NCBI GenBank assembly: GCA_030614245.1
Contig: JAUWKK010000039.1
Coordinates: 1-12,936 of the forward strand
Direction of reading: 5' to 3'
Source of the DNA: Planctomycetota bacterium
Lineage (GTDB): Bacteria > Planctomycetota > PUPC01 > JABMSA01 > JAUWKK01
DNA length: 12,936 nucleotides
The translations under genes and the position numbers were made by a program. The first letter of the stretch is position 1. Each line of letters opens with the position of its first letter. Under the pieces are notes generated by a model. That model made no database searches. It worked only from the letters and a program-made list of their open reading frames with translations, and was not told where the DNA came from. Positions 7,007 to 12,936 of the stretch are shown in pieces.

Positions 7007-7747
7007 ATGCGGCCCGAGCCTCTGATTGAACTGCATGGTCTGAGCTTCACATACTCCGACGGAACGCAAGCTCTCGACGGCATCAGCTTCCAAATTCGTC
7101 GTTCAGAGCGTGTAGCCCTGATAGGGCCGAACGGCGCTGGCAAGTCGACGCTCATCCTTCACCTGAACGGCATCTATCGAAACGCGACGGCCGTGCGAGT
7201 CTGCGAGATGCCGGTAACGAAGCCGAACCTCGCGGAGATCCGGTCGCTGGTCGGGATGGTTTTCCAGAACGCCGACGACCAGTTGTTCATGCCCACGGTC
7301 TTCGATGATGTAGCATTCGGCCCGCTGAATATGGGCCTGGGCGCCGATGAAGTCCGCAGACGCGTTACTGATGCCCTTGACGCCGTCGGCATGGCAGGGC
7401 TCGAAAACAAGGCGCCCTACCACCTCAGCAGCGGCCAGAAACGCGCCGTCGCGATAGCAACGGTCCTCGCTATGGACCCGCAAGTGCTGGCCCTGGACGA
7501 ACCGGTTTCGGGGCTCGACCCGCGCGGGCGGCGCCGCCTCATCGAACTGCTCAAGTCGTTCGAAGTTACATTGCTGATCGCATCGCACGATCTCGAGCTG
7601 GTCCTCGAGCTCTGCGAGCGGTGCATACTCATCGACAATGGCCGCATAATAGCCGACTTCCCCGCCCGCGAATTGCTCTCCGACGCACCTTTACTCGAAG
7701 CGCACGGGCTCGAGAAGCCGTGGTCGCTGCGACGGAGTCAGGAATAA
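7007..7747 (+). CDS. cbiO: Energy-coupling factor transporter ATPase (CbiO/EcfA family)
   Basis: This 246-residue cytoplasmic ABC ATPase would power the ECF transporter with the preceding T component. All expected motifs are visible: Walker A GPNGAGKST (40-48), Q-loop Gln87 in FQNADDQLF, the signature LSSGQKR (140-146) with Ser in place of the first Gly of LSGGQ, Walker B LALDE (161-165), D-loop SGLD (168-171) and switch His194 (ASHD). FGPLNMGL (104-111) is characteristic of CbiO/EcfA proteins. A single ATPase gene suggests a homodimer, as in nickel/cobalt-type systems. No cbiM, cbiN or other S component is in the window, so the cargo cannot be assigned. It is the last gene of the plus-strand run; the DNA after it becomes markedly richer in A/T. 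Confidence 0.93.
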   Translation: MRPEPLIELHGLSFTYSDGTQALDGISFQIRRSERVALIGPNGAGKSTLILHLNGIYRNATAVRVCEMPVTKPNLAEIRSLVGMVFQNADDQLFMPTVFDDVAFGPLNMGLGADEVRRRVTDALDAVGMAGLENKAPYHLSSGQKRAVAIATVLAMDPQVLALDEPVSGLDPRGRRRLIELLKSFEVTLLIASHDLELVLELCERCILIDNGRIIADFPARELLSDAPLLEAHGLEKPWSLRRSQE

Positions 7748-8104
7748 TCAATGGTAGGATGGCGGAGGCGCCGTTTACCTTCAGGATTAAAACGCAGCAA
7801 ATAAGCGCTGAATCAATACTGTTTTTCTAAGGAATTCAGCCAATAATGTCGATATAGAAGCTGAATAGACGCTTCTGCAGAAGTCAAGTACTTTTTCGCC
7901 AAACGGAGCTTTTTTTTCAGAAAACATTTGCAATCAAGCGGAACAGCGGTATAATCAAGTCGGAAGCGGTTCTTTCTATAGGGGTGAATATAGCGCAAAC
8001 AGCCGAATCCGTCTTAGCGAATCGTGCTGCCTTTTTCTTCACTGTTGTGTAATTCGGGTAGGTACGGGCGCTGCGCAGTTACGGGGAGTGTAAAGGGGTG
8101 AATC
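7748..8104. other. AT-rich intergenic region at the left edge of an island
   Basis: This 357-base gap holds no convincing long gene. It is visibly richer in A/T than the flanking DNA, with runs such as eight T near 7910-7917 and a 12-base palindrome CTTCTGCAGAAG at 7872-7883. It contains the promoter at 7928-7955. A decamer aggggtgaat occurs at 7980 and again at 8094, the second directly before the ATG at 8105. A 22-codon frame starting at GTG 7984 is possible but lacks a ribosome site and is not called. Confidence 0.6.
7928..7955 (+). promoter_or_regulatory. Strong sigma70-type promoter for the 8105-9039 gene pair
   Basis: TTGCAA (7928-7933) and a perfect TATAAT (7950-7955) are separated by 16 bases. 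This is the same arrangement as the transporter promoter at 2888-2915. Transcription would begin near 7962 and leave a leader of about 140 bases before the ATG at 8105, long enough for control at the RNA level. Confidence 0.7.
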
Positions 8105-8296
8105 ATGGCTATTAAGGACTTGAATGAGGTCGTGGATGCAAAGAAGCTTGTCCCAAATATCGCTAGTGAAAAGACCAGACAGATCACGAAGAAGTACAGG
8201 ATGCTGTGTAGAGGCAGCGTCCGGATAGCCACAGGACGGTTCTCTACACAGGAAGAGGTCGAAGCGAGAAAGCTCAGAGTGAAGGAACTGCCATAG
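8105..8296 (+). CDS. Small basic protein of unknown function
   Basis: This 63-residue reading frame starts at an ATG preceded by AAGGGGTGA about four bases upstream. The product is basic and predicted helical, without a signal or membrane segment. Its last third (TGRFSTQEEVEARKLRVKEL) is strongly charged. There is one cysteine (C35). Codon choice is less G/C-ending than in the flanking operons, in keeping with the AT-richer island. It has its own promoter upstream and is followed after 50 bases, across a hairpin, by the membrane-anchored protein gene, so the two are probably co-expressed. No family is recognised. A small regulator or antitoxin-like partner is conceivable but unsupported by any motif. 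Confidence 0.55.
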   Translation: MAIKDLNEVVDAKKLVPNIASEKTRQITKKYRMLCRGSVRIATGRFSTQEEVEARKLRVKELP

Positions 8297-8309
8297 ATTC
8301 ATGATGACA

Positions 8310-8329
8310 GGAGCGCTGCCGAGCGCTCC
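8310..8329 (+). other. Perfect intercistronic hairpin
   Basis: GGAGCGCT (8310-8317) pairs fully with AGCGCTCC (8322-8329) around a GCCG loop. It sits between the two island genes, ending nine bases before the AGGGGG ribosome site of the downstream gene. No T-run follows, so it is not a standard terminator. It may stabilise or process the transcript, or affect access to the downstream start. Confidence 0.75.
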
Positions 8330-8346
8330 GGAGAAAAAGGGGGACC

Positions 8347-9039
8347 GTGGTTCGCGAGCAAGTATTGCGGGAGATTGCAGAACTCTACATGCATATGAAG
8401 GAGTTGGAGTTATATGTCCAAGAGGAATCAAAAGATCTCGAGTTCTTCCTTCAACCATTTGCAGAACAGATGCGCGGACTCGACCATTTCATGCGGGCAG
8501 TAAACAAAGGGCTCTTTCGCCGTTCCACAACGAGTAGTGCAGACAGAGGCAAGCTCGACGACGACAATTACATCGACGGCAACTTGATGCGTTCCCGAAG
8601 CCACTTCGTCAGGGCCTTTTTCGACATAGCAGATTTCTGTTCCTTGGTGATGCGGGAAAAGATTCGAGATCTTCTGGCTGAACATTCGAATGCGTGCATA
8701 ACAGCGACAATCCCGAGGTACTACAGTGACATCAGGCCTGACCTTGACCGTTTCGCCGTAGACGTCGCAGGGTACCGCGCGGGCAAGGACGTTATTTCTG
8801 ATGACTGTATTTCAGTTGTCAGAGCGTACCGCGCGAGGCTCGATGGACTTGTCGATGTGACTCGCAGCATCCTCTCAAGAACGGGAGCTCTCATAGAGTG
8901 TGAGCAAAGCAGAATGAGCGAAGAAGCCCTAAGACGAAGGTATGACATCAAAGTAGGGGTCTTATTGGCTGTCCTTGGTGCTGTTGTCGGTGCGGCTTTC
9001 GGGTTCGCGGTCTCGCATTGGCTCTTTGCAGCACCTTAG
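8347..9039 (+). CDS. Helical protein with one C-terminal membrane segment, function unknown
   Basis: The 230-residue frame starts at GTG 8347, after a purine-rich AGGGGG (8338-8343). An in-frame ATG at 8392 is an alternative, but it has no ribosome site. Residues 1-200 are charged and mostly helical in character, with acidic patches near 28-31 and 71-73, cysteines at 98, 117, 154 and 185, and no enzyme motif I can name. Residues ~202-228 (VGVLLAVLGAVVGAAFGF and on) are a single glycine/alanine-rich membrane helix, leaving only a few residues beyond it. The bulk would therefore face the cytoplasm in a tail-anchored manner. Codon use is AT-richer than in pilD or hemA, pointing to acquired DNA. 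Together with the small upstream gene it forms a compact two-gene unit. A defence or toxin role is a possibility suggested only by architecture and context. Confidence 0.72.
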   Translation: MVREQVLREIAELYMHMKELELYVQEESKDLEFFLQPFAEQMRGLDHFMRAVNKGLFRRSTTSSADRGKLDDDNYIDGNLMRSRSHFVRAFFDIADFCSLVMREKIRDLLAEHSNACITATIPRYYSDIRPDLDRFAVDVAGYRAGKDVISDDCISVVRAYRARLDGLVDVTRSILSRTGALIECEQSRMSEEALRRRYDIKVGVLLAVLGAVVGAAFGFAVSHWLFAAP

Positions 9040-9175
9040 TCCATTTCGCAGTGCGTTCTCGCCACGCATATGTAGTATCACGCCTTACAGAATGAGCATG
9101 ATGGTGGTTTACTGCCGCTCCCCTTCATTAAGCGACCTGCCACTGGCGTTGATACCCCGGCATCGATTTGAGCCG

Positions 9176-9649
9176 CTAATACGGCTCGTCTTCCCACTCC
9201 CACCAGCTCTGTGAGCTCCGACGGCGGTTGTGGCGCTTCGTCCGCTCGCATGATGCGTCGCGGAACGTCGGCCCGTCCAGCAGCTTGCGATCGCTTTCGG
9301 ATATCCGGAGGAACCTCACCCCCACACGGTATGAGCCGGCCCATCGCATCGTGTATCGCACTTCCGCCACGGCTATGATGCCATTCTTGACCGGCGTGTT
9401 GACGTTCATCTCGAGCTTCGCCCCGACAGGCAGCGGCTCGTCGGCCTCGAAGCTTAAACCGCCCGGGCTGATATCGAGAACGCGCACGGAACGCAGCGGC
9501 CAAGTGCGGTCATTAACCTTCAGCCACAGGGCCGCACTCGATGGCCCCGCTTCAGAGCGTTCCTCATCGCGACGCTCATCTGTTTTTCTCTCCGCCTCCG
9601 CATCCCCTAATAACCTCATCTCGATGTCGCAATCCATCTCTTCGCGCAT
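9176..9649 (-). CDS. PilZ-domain protein, candidate c-di-GMP receptor
   Basis: A 157-residue protein starting at ATG 9649, with GGAGGT (9658-9663) eight bases before it; the frame is open further upstream but without support. Residues 26-31 (RRDEER) supply an RxxxR-like element, and 59-64 (DISPGG) match the [D/N]xSxxG motif. These are the two parts that bind c-di-GMP in PilZ domains. VGVRFLRI (109-116) is the usual closing strand of the barrel. Residues 134-157 form an unusual tail: a basic Arg-rich stretch, then a Trp/acidic end (WWEWEDEPY). PilZ proteins translate c-di-GMP level into changes in motility, pili or exopolysaccharide; its target here is unknown. It is convergent with the island gene ending at 9039. 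A hairpin (GAGCCG 9170-9175 / CGGCTC 9182-9187) spans its stop codon, without a T-run. Confidence 0.86.
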   Translation of the reverse strand: MREEMDCDIEMRLLGDAEAERKTDERRDEERSEAGPSSAALWLKVNDRTWPLRSVRVLDISPGGLSFEADEPLPVGAKLEMNVNTPVKNGIIAVAEVRYTMRWAGSYRVGVRFLRISESDRKLLDGPTFRDASCERTKRHNRRRSSQSWWEWEDEPY

Positions 9650-10034
9650 CAAACTTAACCTCCGTCTGTTAAAGGCACCCGCGGCTGGAATGCCTCGCAA
9701 GGGTTGAATGCCGGGAACCGACCGGGCCTGCCCGCCTGCGGATGACCTGCCCCCTGTGGAGCGCTTCTCAGCAGAGCACAGCCGTCTCATCCCGGCAACG
9801 GCGACGGTCTCAATAGCAAACTATGTACCAACCGGATGCAAAATCAGGAATCAAGGCGCCAAGCCTGCCGGAGGCGGTTTTTCCGATTGCGCAAGGATTC
9901 AACAGGCTACGCCGATACGTTGCGTCGGCGTCGGTGACCTTCGTAAAGGTCTAATCAAACGTGGTTTACGTCGGCCACCATTTCTTGCAGGATACTGCTA
10001 CGCATTGTGAAGCAAACACGAGCTGCACACGTTT

Positions 10035-10062
10035 CAGGGCTGGGATTTCACTCGTCAACCTT
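10035..10062 (+). repeat. Interspersed repeat R3, copy 1 (28 bp)
   Basis: Twenty-eight bases starting cagggctggg and ending gtcaacctt are identical to 12746-12773. Here the block abuts the start of R2 copy 2; at the other site it is part of a hairpin-rich cluster. Exact identity over 2.7 kb distance in non-coding DNA marks it as a dispersed repeat module. Confidence 0.85.
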
Positions 10063-10066
10063 GCAT

Positions 10067-10270
10067 CGGGTGCCACGGTCAACCGTCCTCGGTTGGCCGT
10101 GCCTGCCTGCCCACGGCATGGCCTGATGGGGCTCTCTGCAACCAGCCGCCGGTATTCTAAACACGTCAAAGACATGCCCCATCTCGACAGCCAGACCGCC
10201 TTATCTGTGTTTATCTGCGTTAATCTGTGGTTCCATCCCCGCTTCAAGCGGCACCGAACAACGCAAGCGG
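10067..10270 (+). repeat. Diverged interspersed repeat R2, copy 2
   Basis: This is the partner of 3617-3765. It begins with the shared cgggtgcc block, then carries about 100 bases absent from copy 1, including an AT-rich ttatctgtg/ttatctgcg/taatctgtg triplication-like stretch (10201-10229). The shared block 10225-10251 and the ccgaacaacgcaa block (10254-10270) follow. The first block here forms the better hairpin (11 of 12 pairs), so copy 2 may be nearer the original form. Confidence 0.75.
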
Positions 10271-10327
10271 TTTCATGCGGCGAAACATCTCTTGCACCTG
10301 CCCGGCCAAGGTGGTAAATTCAGCGTA

Positions 10328-10356
10328 TTGACAGGCTGATCGAGATAGCCGATAAC
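10328..10356 (+). promoter_or_regulatory. Sigma70-type promoter for the ccsA/hemX-hemA operon
   Basis: A consensus TTGACA (10328-10333), a 17-base spacer and GATAAC (10351-10356) lie just before the gene at 10381. The transcript would have a leader of roughly 20 bases, with no obvious ribosome site before the ATG. Confidence 0.6.
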
Positions 10357-10380
10357 GGCAACCGGTCACTGGTAACTGAT

Positions 10381-11208
10381 ATGAGATGGCTTTACGGTAT
10401 AAGCTGCGCGTTGTATGCAGCAGGCGCATTGTTGGGCGTGAGTGCGGTAGCGCTGCCGGCGCGCCGGCGCGGTCGCCTGACTTTGCCGCCGAAGGCGTTC
10501 GTAATGACCGGCTGGCTGCTGCACACCGCCTACGCGATCGCGCTGGGCGTGCAGCACGGCCGCCATCCGTTGGCGACACCCCACGAAATCCTGATGTTCC
10601 TCGTCTGGGCTTCGATGTTCGTCTACATCGCCGTCGACGCATTTCGGCCGGTCAAGGCGTTCTCGGCTTTCTTCGTTCCCCTCGTCGCGCTGCTCGCGAT
10701 TGGAGCGGCATATCTCGATGCCGGCAGTGCGAGCCCCGCCGCGAAAGGCCTGTGGGTGAAGCTGCACGGAATGTCGGCACTGCTGGGCACAGGCGCCTTC
10801 GCGCGCGCGGCCTCGGCGGCGCTGATGTACATCATCCAGCAGCGGCAGCTCAAGGGCAAGCACACCGGTAAGCTGTTCGCCGCTCTGCCGTCGCTCGACC
10901 TGCTCGACAGGCTCAACTGGATTTCAGCGGCCGGCGGGTTCGTGCTGTTCACTGTCGCGCTCTTCTCCGGCGCCGCGCTCTCGCAGACGCTCAAGACACC
11001 CGAGCAGATACGCAGCGGCTGGATGCTCCTGGGCGTGTGCGCACTCGCGTGGGCCGTCTTCGGCATAGTCGTCTATTGCCGCCTGACGCAGAAGTTCCGC
11101 GGCCGGAAGATCGCATATCTCACACTCGCGGGACTGTTGCCGGTAGCGGCGGCGCTCGCACTGATACTGGCAACAAGCGACAGCATTCACGCAATCAGCG
11201 CGGCCTGA
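10381..11208 (+). CDS. ccsA: CcsA/HemX-family cytochrome c assembly membrane protein
   Basis: A 275-residue integral membrane protein with about eight hydrophobic helices (such as 3-25, 38-56, 69-85, 93-112, 125-150, 180-198, 212-233 and 246-264). It belongs to the family shared by CcsA, which presents heme for cytochrome c maturation, and HemX, which influences HemA. His48 in WLLHTAY and His129 in KLHGMSALLG match the conserved histidines of HemX-like members. PSLDLLDRLNW (170-180) and RGRKIAYL (240-247) are also typical. The tryptophan-rich heme-handling (WWD) motif of full CcsA proteins is not seen, and the protein lacks the extra length of large CcsA forms. HemX-like is therefore at least as good a name. 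hemA follows after 66 bases in the same direction, the usual HemX-HemA arrangement. Confidence 0.88.
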   Translation: MRWLYGISCALYAAGALLGVSAVALPARRRGRLTLPPKAFVMTGWLLHTAYAIALGVQHGRHPLATPHEILMFLVWASMFVYIAVDAFRPVKAFSAFFVPLVALLAIGAAYLDAGSASPAAKGLWVKLHGMSALLGTGAFARAASAALMYIIQQRQLKGKHTGKLFAALPSLDLLDRLNWISAAGGFVLFTVALFSGAALSQTLKTPEQIRSGWMLLGVCALAWAVFGIVVYCRLTQKFRGRKIAYLTLAGLLPVAAALALILATSDSIHAISAA

Positions 11209-11274
11209 CGGGGAGCGAACGAGCGCGGTCGAGTGACCACCGAGGACTAGTCATAGAATCGGAGATGCCGCAAG

Positions 11275-12543
11275 ATGCAGTTGGCTGTCATAGGCATCAA
11301 TCATCGCACCGCGCCGGTCTCTCTGCGCGAGCAGATGGCCTTCGCGCCCGCGCAAATGCCCGACGCCTACGCCCAACTGATCGAGCTAAACGGCGTCAAT
11401 GAATCCGTCATCATCTCCACCTGCAACCGCGTCGAGATATGCACCTCGCTCAGCCCGTTCGTGTCGCCCATCGATGAGCTGACCGACTTCCTGTGCGACT
11501 TCCACAAAACCGACGCTCGCTGGTTCCAGCAGCATTTCTACCTGCACGAAGGCCGGGCGGCAGTCGAGCACGTCTTCGAGGTGGCGTCGGGCCTCGATTC
11601 GATGGTGCTGGGCGAGACGCAGATACTCTCGCAGGTCAAGGATGCCTACGCCGTCGCGCAGCAGCACAACGGGGTCGGAACACTGCTGCATCAGCTCTTT
11701 CAGCAGGCTTTCCGCGTAGCGAAGCGCGTCCGGACCGAAACCACCATCAGCCAGGGAAGGGTTTCCGTGAGTTCCGTCGCCGTCAGCTTCGCCGCCAAGA
11801 TCATCGGCGACTTGGGCGGCACAAAGGTGCTTATCATCGGCACAGGCGAGACGGGCGAGCTCACGCTCGTGCATCTGCTCGAGCACGGGGCGAAAACCGC
11901 GCTCGTGGCCAATCGAACGTTCGAACGGGCAGAAGAGCTGGCAAGAAAGCACGGCGCAGAGGCCATCACCTTCGATCAACTGCCCGAGCGCCTCGCCGAA
12001 GCCGACATCATCATCAGCTCGACCGGCGCACCGCACTACGTCGTCCGCCCGGACGACGTCCGCAACGCGCTGGCACGCCGCCGTAACCGGGCGCTCATCC
12101 TCATCGACATCGCCGTCCCGCGCGACATCGATCCCGCCGTCGAGGATATCGACAACGTATACCTCTACAACATCGACGAACTTCAGAGCGTCGTCGAAGA
12201 GAATCGAGCTGCGCGCGAACGCGACCTTGACGTCTGCCGTGATATCATCAGGGGCGAAGCCCGCCAGTTCATGAGCACCTCTTCGGCGAGTATCGCAGGC
12301 CCCGTGCTCCAGCAGCTCCAGCAGGCAGCCGAGACGATCCAGGCCGATGAACTCAAACGCCTGATGGCGAAGCTCGGCAATGTCTCGGAAAAAGACCGGC
12401 AGGAAATCCAATACGCAATGCACCGGGTCGTCAATAAGATGCTTCACAACCCCAAGGCCGCGATCGGCAGGAGCACCCGCGAGGCACACGGCCCCACCGT
12501 GATAGAAGTCGTCCGAAGACTCTTCGGCCTCTCAACGGAATGA
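11275..12543 (+). CDS. hemA: Glutamyl-tRNA reductase
   Basis: HemA reduces glutamyl-tRNA with NADPH to glutamate-1-semialdehyde, the committed step of the C5 route to heme, siroheme and corrinoids. The 422-residue protein is of full length. The N-terminal catalytic domain has GINHRTAPV (7-15), the nucleophile Cys50 in STCNRVEI (48-55), His99 in the conserved VEHVFEVASGLDSMVLGE region and the QILSQVK segment (116-122). The NADPH-binding domain starts near 160, with GTGETG (189-194) in the nucleotide turn and ANRT at 212-215. IDIAVPRDIDP (277-287) is another signature. The C-terminal dimerisation helix runs ~300-415. The ATG lies ten bases after GGAG (11261-11264). Long open frames on the opposite strand here are shadows of the high-GC codons. 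hemL, hemB and hemC are not in the window. Confidence 0.98.
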   Translation: MQLAVIGINHRTAPVSLREQMAFAPAQMPDAYAQLIELNGVNESVIISTCNRVEICTSLSPFVSPIDELTDFLCDFHKTDARWFQQHFYLHEGRAAVEHVFEVASGLDSMVLGETQILSQVKDAYAVAQQHNGVGTLLHQLFQQAFRVAKRVRTETTISQGRVSVSSVAVSFAAKIIGDLGGTKVLIIGTGETGELTLVHLLEHGAKTALVANRTFERAEELARKHGAEAITFDQLPERLAEADIIISSTGAPHYVVRPDDVRNALARRRNRALILIDIAVPRDIDPAVEDIDNVYLYNIDELQSVVEENRAARERDLDVCRDIIRGEARQFMSTSSASIAGPVLQQLQQAAETIQADELKRLMAKLGNVSEKDRQEIQYAMHRVVNKMLHNPKAAIGRSTREAHGPTVIEVVRRLFGLSTE

Positions 12544-12627
12544 CCGGGCATGACCTCAACTAGTGGGGTATGCTGGACAACCGTGAACCAGAGGCAATGC
12601 ATGTTTTCAACCCGAAGCGCATGTAAG

Positions 12628-12843
12628 CTGATTCCTGGCCGCGTAGCGGCCGAGGCATAAAGCCTGGAGCTTCAGCCCCAGGAATCAGTTCGCATAATAT
12701 CTGTGCCCTGGAGGGGCACGGCAAATGATTCTTCCTGCGCCCCTCCAGGGCTGGGATTTCACTCGTCAACCTTACCCACGGCGTTGCCGTGGGCTATCTT
12801 ATTTCGCCCCTACGGGGCTGCAATCGGCCGCTGCTCCGCAGCG
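12628..12843. repeat. Cluster of nested hairpin-forming intergenic repeats
   Basis: At least six inverted repeats follow one another after hemA. CTGATTCCTGG (12628-12638) pairs with CCAGGAATCAG (12678-12688) and encloses GGCCGC-GTA-GCGGCC (12637-12651). GCCCTGGAGGGGC (12705-12717) pairs with GCCCCTCCAGGGC (12739-12751). CCCACGGC-GTT-GCCGTGGG covers 12775-12793. GCCCC-TAC-GGGGC covers 12806-12818. CGCTGC-TCC-GCAGCG covers 12829-12843. The cluster contains R3 copy 2. Its style resembles REP-like palindromic units scattered between genes of uncultivated PVC-type bacteria, a judgement from memory. The first stem could also end the hemA transcript, though no T-run follows. The rest of 12544-12936 shows no gene. 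Confidence 0.85.
12746..12773 (+). repeat. Interspersed repeat R3, copy 2 (28 bp)
   Basis: It is identical to 10035-10062. Its left end overlaps the right arm of the CCCTGGAGGGG inverted repeat, and its right end abuts the CCCACGGC hairpin, so the module links two stem-loops here. Confidence 0.85.
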
Positions 12844-12936
12844 AAGAGAGGGGGCCTCTCCCGGACGTACCGGACGCTGATGCTCACATTCGCGGCTGAC
12901 GGCCCGCAATTCTTCGCCAGCCTCAGGATTTAGCAC

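Larger units (their letters stand above)
9650..10327. other. Intergenic region with repeats and small hairpins, no credible gene
   Basis: This gap divides the PilZ gene from the heme operon. Open frames on both strands are short and lack ribosome sites. Visible structure includes an ACGCCGA/TCGGCGT stem (9909-9915 with 9925-9931), a GACCTT-CGTA-AAGGTC hairpin (9936-9951), repeat R3 (10035-10062) and repeat R2 (10067-10270). Within R2, 10074-10085 and 10090-10101 pair at 11 of 12 positions. The right part has the composition of interspersed repeat DNA rather than of a decayed gene. Confidence 0.65.

Noticed and set aside
7872..7917. Palindrome CTTCTGCAGAAG and an eight-T run as a terminator for cbiO
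   Set aside because: The stem can only be about four base pairs, and the T-run lies some 26 bases further on with no stem directly before it.
9708..10317. Short open frames on both strands in the gap before ccsA
   Set aside because: They coincide with interspersed repeats and lack ribosome sites. Their peptides look like translated repeat DNA.
11386..12489. Long open frame on the minus strand opposite hemA
   Set aside because: It is the antisense shadow of a clear glutamyl-tRNA reductase; high-GC codons remove stops on the opposite strand, and it has no ribosome site.
12628..12843. CRISPR array
   Set aside because: The repeats are different palindromes with no constant unit or regular spacer length.
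12560..12933. Short open frames after hemA on both strands
   Set aside because: They are translations of the palindrome cluster; peptides of this kind recur as spurious annotations wherever such repeats occur.
1..12936. tRNA or rRNA genes
   Set aside because: Reading both strands of all gaps showed no cloverleaf-like sequence or rRNA-like conserved stretch.

Overview
The window is about 12.9 kb of bacterial DNA. Most of it is GC-rich, with coding regions ending codons mostly in G or C, and it has one AT-richer stretch near 7.8-9.0 kb. A twin-arginine Gfo/Idh/MocA oxidoreductase, heme and type IV pilus/secretion genes, long gaps and diverged interspersed repeats together suggest an uncultivated planctomycete or related lineage. 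That placement is an inference from gene style; there is no rRNA or marker gene that settles it.

Layout. 1-3469 is read on the minus strand. It holds the N-terminal part of an exported Gfo/Idh/MocA oxidoreductase (cut by the window edge), a 628-residue APC-family transporter fused to a PTS EIIA/PtsN-like domain, and a short gene broken by two apparent one-base losses. A 44-bp repeat lies upstream of both intact minus-strand genes, and in one copy it supplies the -35 hexamer of a good promoter. From 3787 the plus strand carries a likely long operon: prepilin peptidase (pilD), an OmpA/MotB-like lipoprotein, hisH, then an ECF-type transporter T component and ATPase (cbiQ/cbiO). 7748-9039 is an AT-richer island with its own strong promoter, a 63-residue basic protein, a perfect hairpin, and a 230-residue protein with one C-terminal membrane segment; neither protein is recognised. 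A PilZ-domain gene follows on the minus strand (9176-9649). After a 0.7 kb repeat-bearing gap, a TTGACA promoter drives a CcsA/HemX-like membrane protein and hemA (glutamyl-tRNA reductase). The window ends in a cluster of hairpin-forming interspersed repeats.

How the genes fit together. hemX/ccsA-hemA is a known pairing for the first step of tetrapyrrole synthesis from glutamyl-tRNA and for heme or cytochrome c maturation. pilD processes prepilin-like proteins, and the PilZ protein is a possible c-di-GMP reader, but the two are separated and need not be linked. hisH lacks hisF here, and the ECF module lacks a substrate-binding component, so both depend on partners encoded elsewhere. The parts that known families explain least are the island at 7.8-9.0 kb, the APC-EIIA fusion with its flanking repeat, the broken gene at 3016-3469, and the three repeat families.
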